DNA of 64,000 nt from Agarilytica sp045430305. GTDB lineage: Bacteria > Pseudomonadota > Gammaproteobacteria > Pseudomonadales > Cellvibrionaceae. The position numbers were made by a program, and so were the translations under genes. How positions within the stretch are numbered: the stretch's first letter is position 1; each line of letters opens with the position of its first letter. A model generated the notes under the pieces. That model was not told the origin of the DNA and made no database searches. It worked only from the letters and a program-made list of their open reading frames with translations. Positions 8,112 to 16,606 of the stretch are shown piece after piece. The stretch is taken from positions 186,001 to 250,000 of the forward strand of contig JAILXW010000001.1 of the NCBI GenBank assembly GCA_045430305.1, read 5' to 3'.

Positions 8112-9230
8112 TCAAAGCGCCTGCTTGATGACGCCGCCGCCGAGGCATCTTCGGTCGGCGTAAAATACCACCGATTGGCCTGGTGTAATAGCACGTTGGG
8201 GTGTATCAAACCGAACTTCTAGTTCTCTGTCATTTACGGCCTGTAGCTGGCAGGTCTGATCCTCCTGCCTGTAGCGTACTTTCGCGCTTAGTTCGATGCC
8301 TTCGGCAGGTGGTACATCGTTGATCCAATGTATTTGTTCTGCGATGAGCGTTGAGCTGAATAAACGGGGGTGATTTCCACCTTGAACCACAAGTAATTCA
8401 TTGGTTTGCAAGTTTTTCCCTGCAACGTACCAAGCGTCTTCTTTCGCACCGGCGATACCGCCGATTCCTAAACCTTGGCGCTGCCCAATGGTGTGATACA
8501 TAAGGCCATCGTGCTTGCCAATCTGTTCACCGTTTTCATTGATGATTTTACCCGGCTGAGCGGGTAGATAATTCTGTAGGAAGTCTTTGAAGCGTCGTTC
8601 GCCAATAAAACAAATACCAGTGCTGTCTTTCTTGTTGTGTGTGACTAGGTCATTTGTTTCTGCGATCTCACGTACTTTGGGCTTTTCAATGTTCCCAATA
8701 GGGAAGAGGGTACGCGCAAAGGCTTCTTCACTCACAGCATGTAAAAAATAGCTTTGATCTTTGTTGTGATCGAGCCCTTTCGCTAGATAGGTGTGTCCAT
8801 TCTCTTCTTCCGTATTTGCATAATGACCGGTGGCAATGAAATCAGCCCCAAGCGTGTCTGCGTAATCTAAAAATACTTTAAATTTAATTTCTCGGTTGCA
8901 GAGAATGTCGGGGTTGGGTGTGCGGCCGGCTTTATATTCCTCTAAAAAATGTTCGAAAACGTTATCCCAATAGTCAGAAGCAAAATTCGCAGTGTGTAGA
9001 TGAATCCCTAGCTTTTGACAAACGGCTGCAGCATCGAGCAAGTCAGTTTTGGCGGTGCAGTATTCAGTGCCGTCGTCCTCGTCCCAATTTTTCATGAACA
9101 AGCCTTCAACCTGATACCCCTCTTGCAATAAAAGCAGGGCTGCAACAGATGAATCTACGCCGCCAGACATGCCTACGACGACTTTGGTCTCTGATTTGGG
9201 TTTGGTGGTAGCTGTAATAGAAGGTGTCAC
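8112..9230 (-). CDS. mnmA: tRNA-specific 2-thiouridylase MnmA
   Basis: A 372-residue enzyme that thiolates U34 of tRNA-Lys, -Glu and -Gln using sulfur relayed from TusE/IscS. The PP-loop VVGMSGGVDSSVAA lies at residues 18-31. The first catalytic cysteine is in TPNPDILCNREIKF and the second in STGICFIGERRF, the pair that forms the persulfide/disulfide. The C-terminal beta-barrel (QRQGLGIGG, AITPGQSVVFY) is complete. The start is a GTG at 9230; the first 14 residues before the PP-loop strand are an unconserved-looking extension, so a later start cannot be excluded. Confidence 0.95.
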   Translation of the reverse strand: MTPSITATTKPKSETKVVVGMSGGVDSSVAALLLLQEGYQVEGLFMKNWDEDDGTEYCTAKTDLLDAAAVCQKLGIHLHTANFASDYWDNVFEHFLEEYKAGRTPNPDILCNREIKFKVFLDYADTLGADFIATGHYANTEEENGHTYLAKGLDHNKDQSYFLHAVSEEAFARTLFPIGNIEKPKVREIAETNDLVTHNKKDSTGICFIGERRFKDFLQNYLPAQPGKIINENGEQIGKHDGLMYHTIGQRQGLGIGGIAGAKEDAWYVAGKNLQTNELLVVQGGNHPRLFSSTLIAEQIHWINDVPPAEGIELSAKVRYRQEDQTCQLQAVNDRELEVRFDTPQRAITPGQSVVFYADRRCLGGGVIKQAL

Positions 9231-9827
9231 GGTAGTTCCAGAAATACGGCAAAAGACGAGTATTTTAGCGAAATTTCGTTAGCTGTGCATAAGTGTGTCG
9301 GGGCGAGCCTTGGTTGACCAATTGATGGCCGATCAGTTGGCCTTACGGAGGTCTCATCAAAGCGACATGTGTTTGGAGGTGGCAGATGCAATAGCCAATG
9401 ACTTAGCGCGGTAATTCTATAGGAAGCCGATGAAATTGAGCTAACAGAGAATAGAGCAAACAGGCCTCAAAAAAATGATTCACATGTGAAGTTATTTTTC
9501 AAGGCTTTGGGTTGCAAAAATGACATATTGGCACCCAAGTCTACATTATGGGCGTGTAGCTGTGCTTGTATTCTCTGTTGGAAACAGTTTTGACGAAGAG
9601 GGGGAGGTTGGCGACAGGTTAATGATTTTGACGAAAATGAAGTGAGAACGCGATCATAAATGTAAATTTTTGATGAAGCAAGAAAATAGTTGGTTTTCTT
9701 GTTTGGCCGAGAAGGCAAAGACATGTTTAGAGTGGGGTTCTATGTCAGTCGCCGGTCGACATCTCCAATTGATTCGAAGGACGGGTTCACTTGTTATTAA
9801 TGAATATACAACGAGAAAGGTACTGTT
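9231..9827. other. 597-bp intergenic region before the signalling block
   Basis: No convincing gene. Open frames here (for example 9467-9724 minus and 9670-9852 plus) lack a ribosome binding site with a sensible start and have no recognisable protein character. It contains an imperfect 12-bp-arm dyad at 9315-9343 and a perfect 12-bp palindrome TTCACATGTGAA at 9479-9490. The promoter of the 9828 gene should lie here, but no clear -35/-10 pair was identified. Confidence 0.5.
9315..9343. promoter_or_regulatory. Imperfect inverted repeat, candidate operator
   Basis: Left arm TGACCAATTGAT (9315-9326), 5-bp spacer, right arm ATCAGTTGGCCT (9332-9343); 9 of 12 positions pair. It sits about 85 bp upstream of mnmA and 485 bp upstream of the acyltransferase gene. 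Binding protein unknown. Confidence 0.3.
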
Positions 9828-10493
9828 ATGTTATCTAATCAGAGAAAAATAGAAGCACCGATTCAAAAAACGCGCAATGAGTATCGAAGTGTTCTCGCGA
9901 AGGGGCCGATGCTAGATCGTGTCTATTCTATGCGTTATAAAAGCTATAGTGAAAAAGATTTTATTGAAAAAAGTACTTCAGAAAAATTCATGGACGAATT
10001 TGATGGTACTCAAAATTGTCATTCTTTTTTGACCTTTCATGAGGGAAAAGCGATCGGTTCGATTCGAGGTTGTTTGCATGACCCATCGCAGAATTTTTCT
10101 ATTCCCATTGTCGATGTCTTCTTCAATGAAATTCGCCAATCAGTCGGTTTTGATCAGAAAATGCTGGAAATCAATAAATTCGTTATAGCGCCTCATTTTC
10201 AGCGCCGTGGCGGCTTGCGTGCGAGATTCGCTATTTACGACAATGTTGTGTCTATGGCTCAACAAAATGACGCCCGTTATTTGGTGGCAGGAGTGCGTGA
10301 AGAGCATATAGGGTATAATCAGAAGATGTTTGGCTTTGAGTTGGCGTCAGACTTATTGTCCTATCCTCATTTGAACTTTAAAACAGCACTCATGGTGTGT
10401 GAAGATATCAATGCTGTCAAAGAAAAAATTGATAGCAAACTAAAACCTAGGAAAAGCTTCGATGATTCATCACCTCGCTACGGCGTTTGTTGA
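9828..10493 (+). CDS. GNAT-fold acyltransferase resembling AHL / N-acyl-amino-acid synthases
   Basis: A 221-residue protein laid out like the autoinducer-synthase/FeeM branch of the GNAT superfamily. An N-terminal segment VYSMRYKSY is followed by an acidic stretch FMDEFDG (54-60), GSIRGCLHD (77-85), MLEINKFVIAP (112-122) and QRRGGLRARF (125-134). This order (R-x-x-Y, D, SIRG, E-(x)-(S/N)(R/K)F, then an acyl-CoA/ACP-binding RRxGG loop) matches enzymes that load an acyl chain onto a small amine. GAGAAAGG lies nine bases before the ATG. Its last 32 bp overlap the next gene, a sensor kinase, so the two are probably translated together. A signal synthase is an inference; an ordinary N-acyltransferase or a PEP-CTERM-associated acyltransferase relative are alternatives, though no exosortase is nearby. 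Confidence 0.6.
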   Translation: MLSNQRKIEAPIQKTRNEYRSVLAKGPMLDRVYSMRYKSYSEKDFIEKSTSEKFMDEFDGTQNCHSFLTFHEGKAIGSIRGCLHDPSQNFSIPIVDVFFNEIRQSVGFDQKMLEINKFVIAPHFQRRGGLRARFAIYDNVVSMAQQNDARYLVAGVREEHIGYNQKMFGFELASDLLSYPHLNFKTALMVCEDINAVKEKIDSKLKPRKSFDDSSPRYGVC

Positions 10494-12510
10494 TTTTTTA
10501 GTAGCTGCCTTCGCTCTTTCGAACCGAAAGACGCGAGCGTCTAGGCCATTAGCCCTTGTTGGGATTAGCATGGGCTTTTGGTCTATAGAATTATTTATTC
10601 TTAGCGCCGTTAAAGATCCTCTATATCTTGATATATTGTTTCATTTAACGCGCTGGGGAATGTTTCTCATTCCTCCCTGTTTGATGTTATTAACGTGGAG
10701 CATTATTGGGCGCAACTCCATTACATATCTATATTCAGCTGTCATTCCCGGTTTTGTATTTGGTGCGGCTTTGTGCGCCACGAACTTTTTTGTTTTACCG
10801 TCTGTTTTAGAGCCAGTAGATAACGGGTTTCAGCCCAAGCCAGATCTTATATACACCTTATTTTCGGTTTCTTTTGTGCTCAGCCTTTTAAGTTGTATTG
10901 GGTTGGGCGCTGTTCGCTACAAACAGGCGACTTTTCGAGAAAAACAAAAAACAAAATGGCTGCTAATCGTTTTGGTGGTAACGCTTGCCCTTGGCTTGCT
11001 TAGTATGCAGCTTATTCACTACCCGTTTTACCTTAAGCTCGTTGGGGCTTCGATAAACATGGTGTTTATTGGGTTGCTTTTTTACGTGAGCATTCATAAC
11101 AACCTGATGGATTTTCGTTCCGCGCTCAGTGTCAGTATTTCTCGCGGCATATTATTGAGTGTTTTTATGTGGATTTTCTTTTTGTTCGCCTCGTTAAGCG
11201 GGTCGCTCGATAAAGGCCCTGGCGGTTTGATTGTTCTGGCGGGTTTGATGATCGTGATGATGGAGCTGTATCCTCGTTTGTTAAAGTGGATACTGCCTAA
11301 CGCTAAACGCATGATAGCTAAAAATAGCTACGACTATGACAGTGTTACAGAAGACACTGCTGTGGCATTAAAAGAATGTACTAGCTATAGGTCTTTAGAC
11401 AAAGTGTGTGGCTACTTATTTTTAAAGGTTCTTAAGCTTAAAAACTATCGGCTTGTCACTGAGAATTACGACACTTTGCGCAGATCATTTGGTGAGAAAG
11501 ATCTCGAAACACTGGAGCATTTTTTTCAGAGTAGTACGGGTGTCGTTTTTGCCGATGAAAGCCCGGCAGAGGTCGCTAAGATTTTCAGAGAAAATGCGAT
11601 GGAAACGGGTGTCTGTATAAAACTAAATGATAAGAGTGTTGGTTTGCTTATGCTCGGTCAGCCTGATAGGGCGAACCACTATCGCTATGACGACATAAAG
11701 ATATTTGAGTGGCTTGGGGCCGAGCTAGGTCGGGTTATAAGCAGAATACAGCGGCTCGATGATATGTATAGTCAATTAGGCCAAGCTAAGAAAACTCTCT
11801 CAATGTTGGGGGTTATGAATCATTATCATCACGATATTAAAGCGCCGCTTTCTATTATTGATGGCGTACTTTCCAATAACGTATACGATAAAGAAAAACA
11901 AAAAGATATTGTTTTGGAGCAGGTTGAGCGTGGTTCTCGTTTGATTACTACGATGGCGAATATTCTAAAAGGGGAGAGGAAGCGAAGAGTCAAACCTGTC
12001 TCTTTACGCGAAGTGGTAGATGACAGTGTGTTTCTCTTTAGTCAGGGTGTAGATGAATTGCACATACAGTTAGATGAGGCTCCAAGCCTAATGGCCGACG
12101 CTGAAGATTTAAAGATTCTTGTCATTAATGTCATCAAGAATGCTGTAGAGGCCCGGAGAGACGGTGCCGATCTTGAAATAAAAATCGCTGCACAGCATAC
12201 GGCGTCGCATATAGAATTGACTATTTCGGATACAGGAAAAGGAATACCCGCTCATGTGCTAGAAAACTTGTGGGACGAGGTGGAAAGTGACAAAGAAGGC
12301 GGCAGTGGTATTGGTACTCAAGCGATTAAACGTATCGCTGATGAACATTTTGCAGACATTGAAGTGAACAGTGAGCTAAATGTGGGTACAGAGTTTAGGT
12401 TTAAATTCCCGCTCACGCTTATTGTTGATACGGAAGAAACCATTAGCGGCGAGGAAGATAGGTCAGCGGCTACAGCTGCATCTTCGATCGCCGTTAACAA
12501 TAAATTGTAA
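10462..12510 (+). CDS. Membrane sensor histidine kinase with 7TM-type input and GAF-like domain
   Basis: Of 682 residues, about 1-275 hold seven or eight hydrophobic segments in the style of the 7TM histidine-kinase input domain. About 295-435 is a GAF-like region. The H-box is NHYHHDIKAPLSII, with the likely phospho-accepting His457 followed by Asp. The ATPase has an N-box NVIKNAVEA (557-565), DTGKGIP (590-596) and a glycine-rich GSGIGT. There is no receiver domain, so it must phosphorylate a separate regulator. It starts at an ATG inside the acyltransferase gene with AGGA just upstream. The layout also recalls PrsK kinases of PEP-CTERM systems, but the H-box differs and no exosortase gene is present. 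A lipid-like ligand made by the neighbouring enzyme is a hypothesis. Confidence 0.8.
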   Translation: MIHHLATAFVDFLVAAFALSNRKTRASRPLALVGISMGFWSIELFILSAVKDPLYLDILFHLTRWGMFLIPPCLMLLTWSIIGRNSITYLYSAVIPGFVFGAALCATNFFVLPSVLEPVDNGFQPKPDLIYTLFSVSFVLSLLSCIGLGAVRYKQATFREKQKTKWLLIVLVVTLALGLLSMQLIHYPFYLKLVGASINMVFIGLLFYVSIHNNLMDFRSALSVSISRGILLSVFMWIFFLFASLSGSLDKGPGGLIVLAGLMIVMMELYPRLLKWILPNAKRMIAKNSYDYDSVTEDTAVALKECTSYRSLDKVCGYLFLKVLKLKNYRLVTENYDTLRRSFGEKDLETLEHFFQSSTGVVFADESPAEVAKIFRENAMETGVCIKLNDKSVGLLMLGQPDRANHYRYDDIKIFEWLGAELGRVISRIQRLDDMYSQLGQAKKTLSMLGVMNHYHHDIKAPLSIIDGVLSNNVYDKEKQKDIVLEQVERGSRLITTMANILKGERKRRVKPVSLREVVDDSVFLFSQGVDELHIQLDEAPSLMADAEDLKILVINVIKNAVEARRDGADLEIKIAAQHTASHIELTISDTGKGIPAHVLENLWDEVESDKEGGSGIGTQAIKRIADEHFADIEVNSELNVGTEFRFKFPLTLIVDTEETISGEEDRSAATAASSIAVNNKL

Positions 12511-12543
12511 ATGTTGTCTGGGGTTTTTAAACCGTCGAGAACA

Positions 12544-14709
12544 CTAAAATTTTGTTGAAAAACTCACGCCCATAGTACGTGGTTGCTCATAGTAACCACG
12601 TGGAATACCTAAGAAAGATTCACCCCTAGAGCGAAGAATCTCTTCATCGGTTAAGTTCTTACCCCACAACATCAATTCGATCTCGTCGCCGAAGGCTATG
12701 GTGTAATGCCCATTGACGATGTAGTAACTATCAATGGATTCTGATTCTTCATTATTGGCAGGCCCAGAAAAGTAGTCGTCAGTGTATCCAATATTTAGAT
12801 GAACATGATGTGAATCTTGCCCTGTCAGAGAGTAAGGGAGCGCTGCGTCTATAGCGCTATATATGCTTGACTCTGGTGCGTACTGCAACTTGTTGCCGCT
12901 GTAGTCATCGCCATCACTACTGGCATTTTGAAACGTGTTGTATTTCGTTTCGGTAACGCTTAGCGCGAGGGTGAGGTCGACGTAGTGGTTGAGTAGTGTT
13001 TTGACTTCTAGTTCTACCCCTTTACTAGTTGCTTCTGCGGCATTTCGAATAGTCGTCTGGGAATTGTCGAATTGAAACACCTGAAAATCTGTAAAGTTCG
13101 TATGAAAAATGGCGCTTTGAATTCGGACTCTATTATTCGCAAGCTGTGTTTTGTTGCCAATTTCATAATTGATCGAATATTCTGAATCAAATTCTATGTC
13201 ATTAATATCAGAAACAAAATCTGCATTCCAGCCGCCACTTTTTTCGCCTCTAGCCACACTAGCGTAAAGCAGGTTGCCAAGTACATTATGTAATTGCAGG
13301 CTAAGTTTTGGTAGAAAAGCTGAGTAGGATTCTTCATCACTCAGCTGGTCTGTAGTGAAGAAAGGGGTTGTGTCGTTTATTGCATAATCTAATGTTTTGT
13401 TTTCTGTCTTCCAGCGAGCGCCTGCACTTACGCTTAGTTTGTCACTAATTTTTAAGTCGCCACTACCAAAGACTGCGTAGTTTCTGGAATCTAAGGTTCC
13501 GGGTGTTTGAACTTCGAGATAGAGTGGGGGCGGGGCAGAAAAAGTATTTAGCAGCTTTGCATGCCGTTCGGTTGAAAGGTTGCTGTGTAAGGCAAATGCA
13601 CCGATAAGCGCATCAAAATGAGATGATTCGAAACCCAGGCGCACTTCTTGTGAAACTTGCTCGTATTCTTCGTCAAAAAGACTATCTGATACAGGCAACC
13701 CAAAGACGCCGGGAAAGTTAATTGGGTCGGGCTCATTGCGGGAATAATCTTCTTCACTTAACGAGGAAAAGCTGCTTTTTCTATATCCGGTTATTGAATC
13801 GAATTGAAATGAATCAGCTATTTTCCATGTGGTTTTTAATGCGCTACCCCAGATTTTTCTCTCTTCGAGTTCGTAAGTATCGTGAGATACTTCAAAAATA
13901 TCTGGTGCTTGCGGGTCGTCGAGCCTTTCTGCATTTGTCGCATTACTTGAGTCGGTTAGCCCGTCGCTGCTCCATCGTACTTGAAGTACATCGCTTGGCT
14001 GCCACAGCAAAGTGAGACGAGCGCTATTAATGTCACTACCTTGCAAGTGTTCTCCTGTGTGTATATTTTTTATATGGCCGTCTGATTCTTCATGCCCAAA
14101 TTGAGCTCGAACTTGTAGAGTTTCTGAAACTTCTAGATTCGTATTCAACGAATAAGAACCATAGCCACGCATGCCGCCGCTCGCTTTAAGAGTACCGCTA
14201 TTTTCTTGGGTGGGGTCTTGAGAGTAAATAGAAATGGCGCCGGCGATCGAGTTGCTGCCAAATAACGTACCTTGTGGGCCTTTGAGTATCTCAATTTGTT
14301 TAACGTCAATTAAGCTTGCGTCGAATGCCGACGATCGACCGAGCGGGACTTCATCCACGTATACTGCTACCCGGGCGCCGGTGCCAATATTGCGCGAGTA
14401 ATCACCGACACCGCGTATGGCGATCTCCCCACGGATTTTTCTACCGCCACGACCGAAATTTACTGAAGGCATGGCCATTTCTAAATCACTAATACCAAAA
14501 GCACCACTTTGCTCAATAAATTCTCGGTTAATGACGTCGATGGAAATAGGAACATCAAGTAATCTCTCATTCTTCTTTTGCGCGCTAACCCAAACTTCTT
14601 CTACCTGTGGAACCGTCTTCTCGTTAGGTTTGTCAGTACTTTGTGCGTTGCAAAGGTTTGTATACAAAACAGCGGTGCTGCCAAGTACAAGTATTGCCGT
14701 TTTTATCAT
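12544..14709 (-). CDS. TonB-dependent outer-membrane receptor
   Basis: A 721-residue receptor. A signal peptide (MIKTAILVLGSTAVLYTNL, cleavage near NAQS) is followed by a possible TonB box region (VEEVWVSAQKK, 36-46). The plug domain (about 50-165) contains LLDVPISIDVI, IAIRGVG, VYVDEVPLGR and IEILKGPQGTLFGSNSIAGAI. The rest is beta-barrel with alternating aromatic strands, ending in a C-terminal phenylalanine (GVSFSTKF). The plug resembles receptors often labelled FyuA/pesticin-like, which include siderophore and other substrate types; the substrate is unknown. It starts 10 bp after the stop of the HisKA-REC gene, so receptor and regulator probably share an operon. It runs convergently towards the sensor kinase, 33 bp apart. 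Confidence 0.88.
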   Translation of the reverse strand: MIKTAILVLGSTAVLYTNLCNAQSTDKPNEKTVPQVEEVWVSAQKKNERLLDVPISIDVINREFIEQSGAFGISDLEMAMPSVNFGRGGRKIRGEIAIRGVGDYSRNIGTGARVAVYVDEVPLGRSSAFDASLIDVKQIEILKGPQGTLFGSNSIAGAISIYSQDPTQENSGTLKASGGMRGYGSYSLNTNLEVSETLQVRAQFGHEESDGHIKNIHTGEHLQGSDINSARLTLLWQPSDVLQVRWSSDGLTDSSNATNAERLDDPQAPDIFEVSHDTYELEERKIWGSALKTTWKIADSFQFDSITGYRKSSFSSLSEEDYSRNEPDPINFPGVFGLPVSDSLFDEEYEQVSQEVRLGFESSHFDALIGAFALHSNLSTERHAKLLNTFSAPPPLYLEVQTPGTLDSRNYAVFGSGDLKISDKLSVSAGARWKTENKTLDYAINDTTPFFTTDQLSDEESYSAFLPKLSLQLHNVLGNLLYASVARGEKSGGWNADFVSDINDIEFDSEYSINYEIGNKTQLANNRVRIQSAIFHTNFTDFQVFQFDNSQTTIRNAAEATSKGVELEVKTLLNHYVDLTLALSVTETKYNTFQNASSDGDDYSGNKLQYAPESSIYSAIDAALPYSLTGQDSHHVHLNIGYTDDYFSGPANNEESESIDSYYIVNGHYTIAFGDEIELMLWGKNLTDEEILRSRGESFLGIPRGYYEQPRTMGVSFSTKF

Positions 14710-14719
14710 TAGGTTTTTC

Positions 14720-15406
14720 TCATCGCCGCGCGTTTAACAGCGCGTTTACCAAGGTGTTAAAATCTTCCATATGTAAAGGTTTATCCAAAAATCCGTTAAA
14801 GCCACAGGCAAGTAATTCCTGTTTGCGTGTTTGTATCGGCATGTTGCTCAAACCAATCACCAAAGTTTGGTGTGAAGAGGCTATTTCATTTATGCGCAAC
14901 ACGGTTTGCTTTCCTGAAAGCGCAGGCATTTGCATATCCATAAGAATGACATCGAACTGATTGAGCTTACATTTTCCGATAGCCTCCTCACCAGAGTACG
15001 CGTGTTCGATACTATGGTTAGCACCAAGCGCGGCATTGGCAATGTCATGATGTATGGTTTCATCATCAACAAGTAAAATTCGAAAAGACCTTGTTGAATT
15101 GACTTGCTCCTTGTTTGTGGTTTCAGATGATGATGAGGAGCCATTAAGCTGTTCATGTTTAAACTTCTGAATAATTGATTGGGTGTTGGCTAGGCTTTCA
15201 TTAATTGCTTTAGGGGCTTTGCGTAGTGCATTTTTTATGTGCGCAGGTATGTTATCTGACTCAGGCAGTGTCAACGCCGCTTCGATAATAGATTGATATT
15301 CGCATAATAACTCGGTTTGTAATTTTGCCGTTTGCAAGGGCGTTGCAAGATCATGAACAAAGTTTTCACTTGCTTCTTCTCGTGTCAATCTGTGTTTTAC
15401 TGACAT
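14720..15406 (-). CDS. HisKA-like dimerisation domain joined to a receiver domain, no ATPase
   Basis: A 228-residue protein of unusual make-up. Residues 8-85 look like a histidine-kinase dimerisation/phosphotransfer helix pair with an H-box (NFVHDLATPLQTAK; His18-Asp19, Pro23). A Ser/Glu-rich linker (88-105) leads to a complete receiver domain: DD at 114-115, phospho-acceptor Asp157 (VILMDMQMPALSG), Ser187 and Lys209 (FLDKPL). The HATPase domain of a true kinase is missing and there is no DNA-binding output. It could be a phosphorelay intermediate or a binding partner for another kinase. It sits upstream of the TonB receptor with 10 bp between. Confidence 0.8.
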   Translation of the reverse strand: MSVKHRLTREEASENFVHDLATPLQTAKLQTELLCEYQSIIEAALTLPESDNIPAHIKNALRKAPKAINESLANTQSIIQKFKHEQLNGSSSSSETTNKEQVNSTRSFRILLVDDETIHHDIANAALGANHSIEHAYSGEEAIGKCKLNQFDVILMDMQMPALSGKQTVLRINEIASSHQTLVIGLSNMPIQTRKQELLACGFNGFLDKPLHMEDFNTLVNALLNARR

Positions 15407-15511
15407 TGTGACAGCCTCTCTTGGAGCTATTGGCTTGTTCAGGTGCTAGTGTTGCCGAACTTAGAGTTTAAGTGTGTAAGGTAATCGTTGGGTTAGACGC
15501 GGGGTGTTAGC

Positions 15512-16495
15512 TTAATGCATGCGGTTAGAGGGCATATCGATATACTCTTGGTAGCACGTTAAACTTTTGGCGTGATTTTTCACTAAGGCACAATAATAAT
15601 TTTGTTCGCCTTTAACCGTGATCATTGGATGCATATGTGATTGCCAGTCTTCGAACAAACGTGCTTGAAATATTCCGTCAGCATCTTGAAAGTAGGGTAT
15701 ATGAGAGTAATTTCGAAATTTCTCAATGCATTCTGACGGCGCATTTTTAGTTTCGAGTTCGGTTAACGACGCTGTTAATTCTTCATTGGTCAAAACGATT
15801 AGACGGCTGATGTTGCCATATTTATCTATGATCAAGAAACCGCCTGGGTTGGTAACAAAATAGTATTCTGTAGCCTCTAGCTCTTCGCATATTTGCTCAA
15901 AGTAGTCGGCAAAATTGGAATCAAATATAAATGGAATTTGCGCTAAAGCATCGATTGGCGAAATTGGCATCAGGTCCATAAAATAGCGGGCATTGAGCGT
16001 TTTTACGATGGTGTTGAGGCGGTTAATGAGGCCGTCTTCATTTTTCCCTACATAGAAATCTATGAGATCCGCATTTAGGGCTTGAATGGCTTGCCTGTCA
16101 TTGGCTACCCCGGTAAGCATTACTTTTTTACAGTGGGGGTTGCTCAGTTGGGAAGAAAGGTCGAGCCCATTTAATTCCGGCATGCTGAAATCCAGTACTA
16201 CAACTGAGGGTTCAGCGAATCGATTCAGTGTGTTGAGTTTTTGGCAAATTTTATTTTGCGGCAACACCAATTTGTGGGGTGTGTTTATGTCGGGTGAAAG
16301 GGGCTCGCCCTTACTAAAATTTTCGCTGAGTTTGAACTGAGACTCGATGTAAACCAAGCCTTCATGGGGGTCGTTGAATAATTTAAACGAGCCGGGTGTC
16401 GACTTCATCGTCAGAGCGTTGAGAAAGTCTTTATTGTCGTCGATATATATAGTGGTGGTTGGATGACAAAAAAGGCTAAGTTCGGGTTTTCTCAT
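15512..16495 (-). CDS. Response regulator with interrupted receiver and unknown output domain
   Basis: A 327-residue protein. The receiver starts IYIDDNKDFL (acidic pair Asp19-Asp20), and its phospho-acceptor is Asp102 in VVVLDFSMPELNGLDL. It continues with VMLTGVANDRQA (Thr128) and YVGKN (Lys151). Between the second strand and the phospho-acceptor strand there is an extra segment of roughly 45 residues (about 52-96), absent from ordinary receivers. Residues 175-327 are an unrecognised domain (YYFVTNPGGFLIIDKYG, DADGIFQARLFEDW, EQNYYCALVKNH), not a DNA-binding, GGDEF, EAL or HD-GYP module. It precedes the HisKA-REC gene by 105 bp on the same strand and is the nearest candidate target of the 10462 kinase. 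Confidence 0.78.
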   Translation of the reverse strand: MRKPELSLFCHPTTTIYIDDNKDFLNALTMKSTPGSFKLFNDPHEGLVYIESQFKLSENFSKGEPLSPDINTPHKLVLPQNKICQKLNTLNRFAEPSVVVLDFSMPELNGLDLSSQLSNPHCKKVMLTGVANDRQAIQALNADLIDFYVGKNEDGLINRLNTIVKTLNARYFMDLMPISPIDALAQIPFIFDSNFADYFEQICEELEATEYYFVTNPGGFLIIDKYGNISRLIVLTNEELTASLTELETKNAPSECIEKFRNYSHIPYFQDADGIFQARLFEDWQSHMHPMITVKGEQNYYCALVKNHAKSLTCYQEYIDMPSNRMH

Positions 16496-16606
16496 TGCCT
16501 TTGTGCTCCGCGAGCGAGTTAGGGAATTGAATACCAGAAGTGTAGCGCAATAGTGCGCCGGGTATAAGCGTAAGACGTGTAAAGAGGTGGTGGTTTTTTG
16601 AGCTGG

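Noticed and set aside
9467..9852. Open frames in the gap before the acyltransferase gene
   Set aside because: Both strands have frames of 60-85 codons without ribosome sites or conserved-looking composition.
9828..12510. PEP-CTERM/exosortase accessory pair (acyltransferase plus PrsK-like kinase)
   Set aside because: The domain layout is similar, but no exosortase, PrsR-type sigma-54 regulator or PEP-CTERM protein is in the window and the kinase H-box differs; kept only as an alternative.
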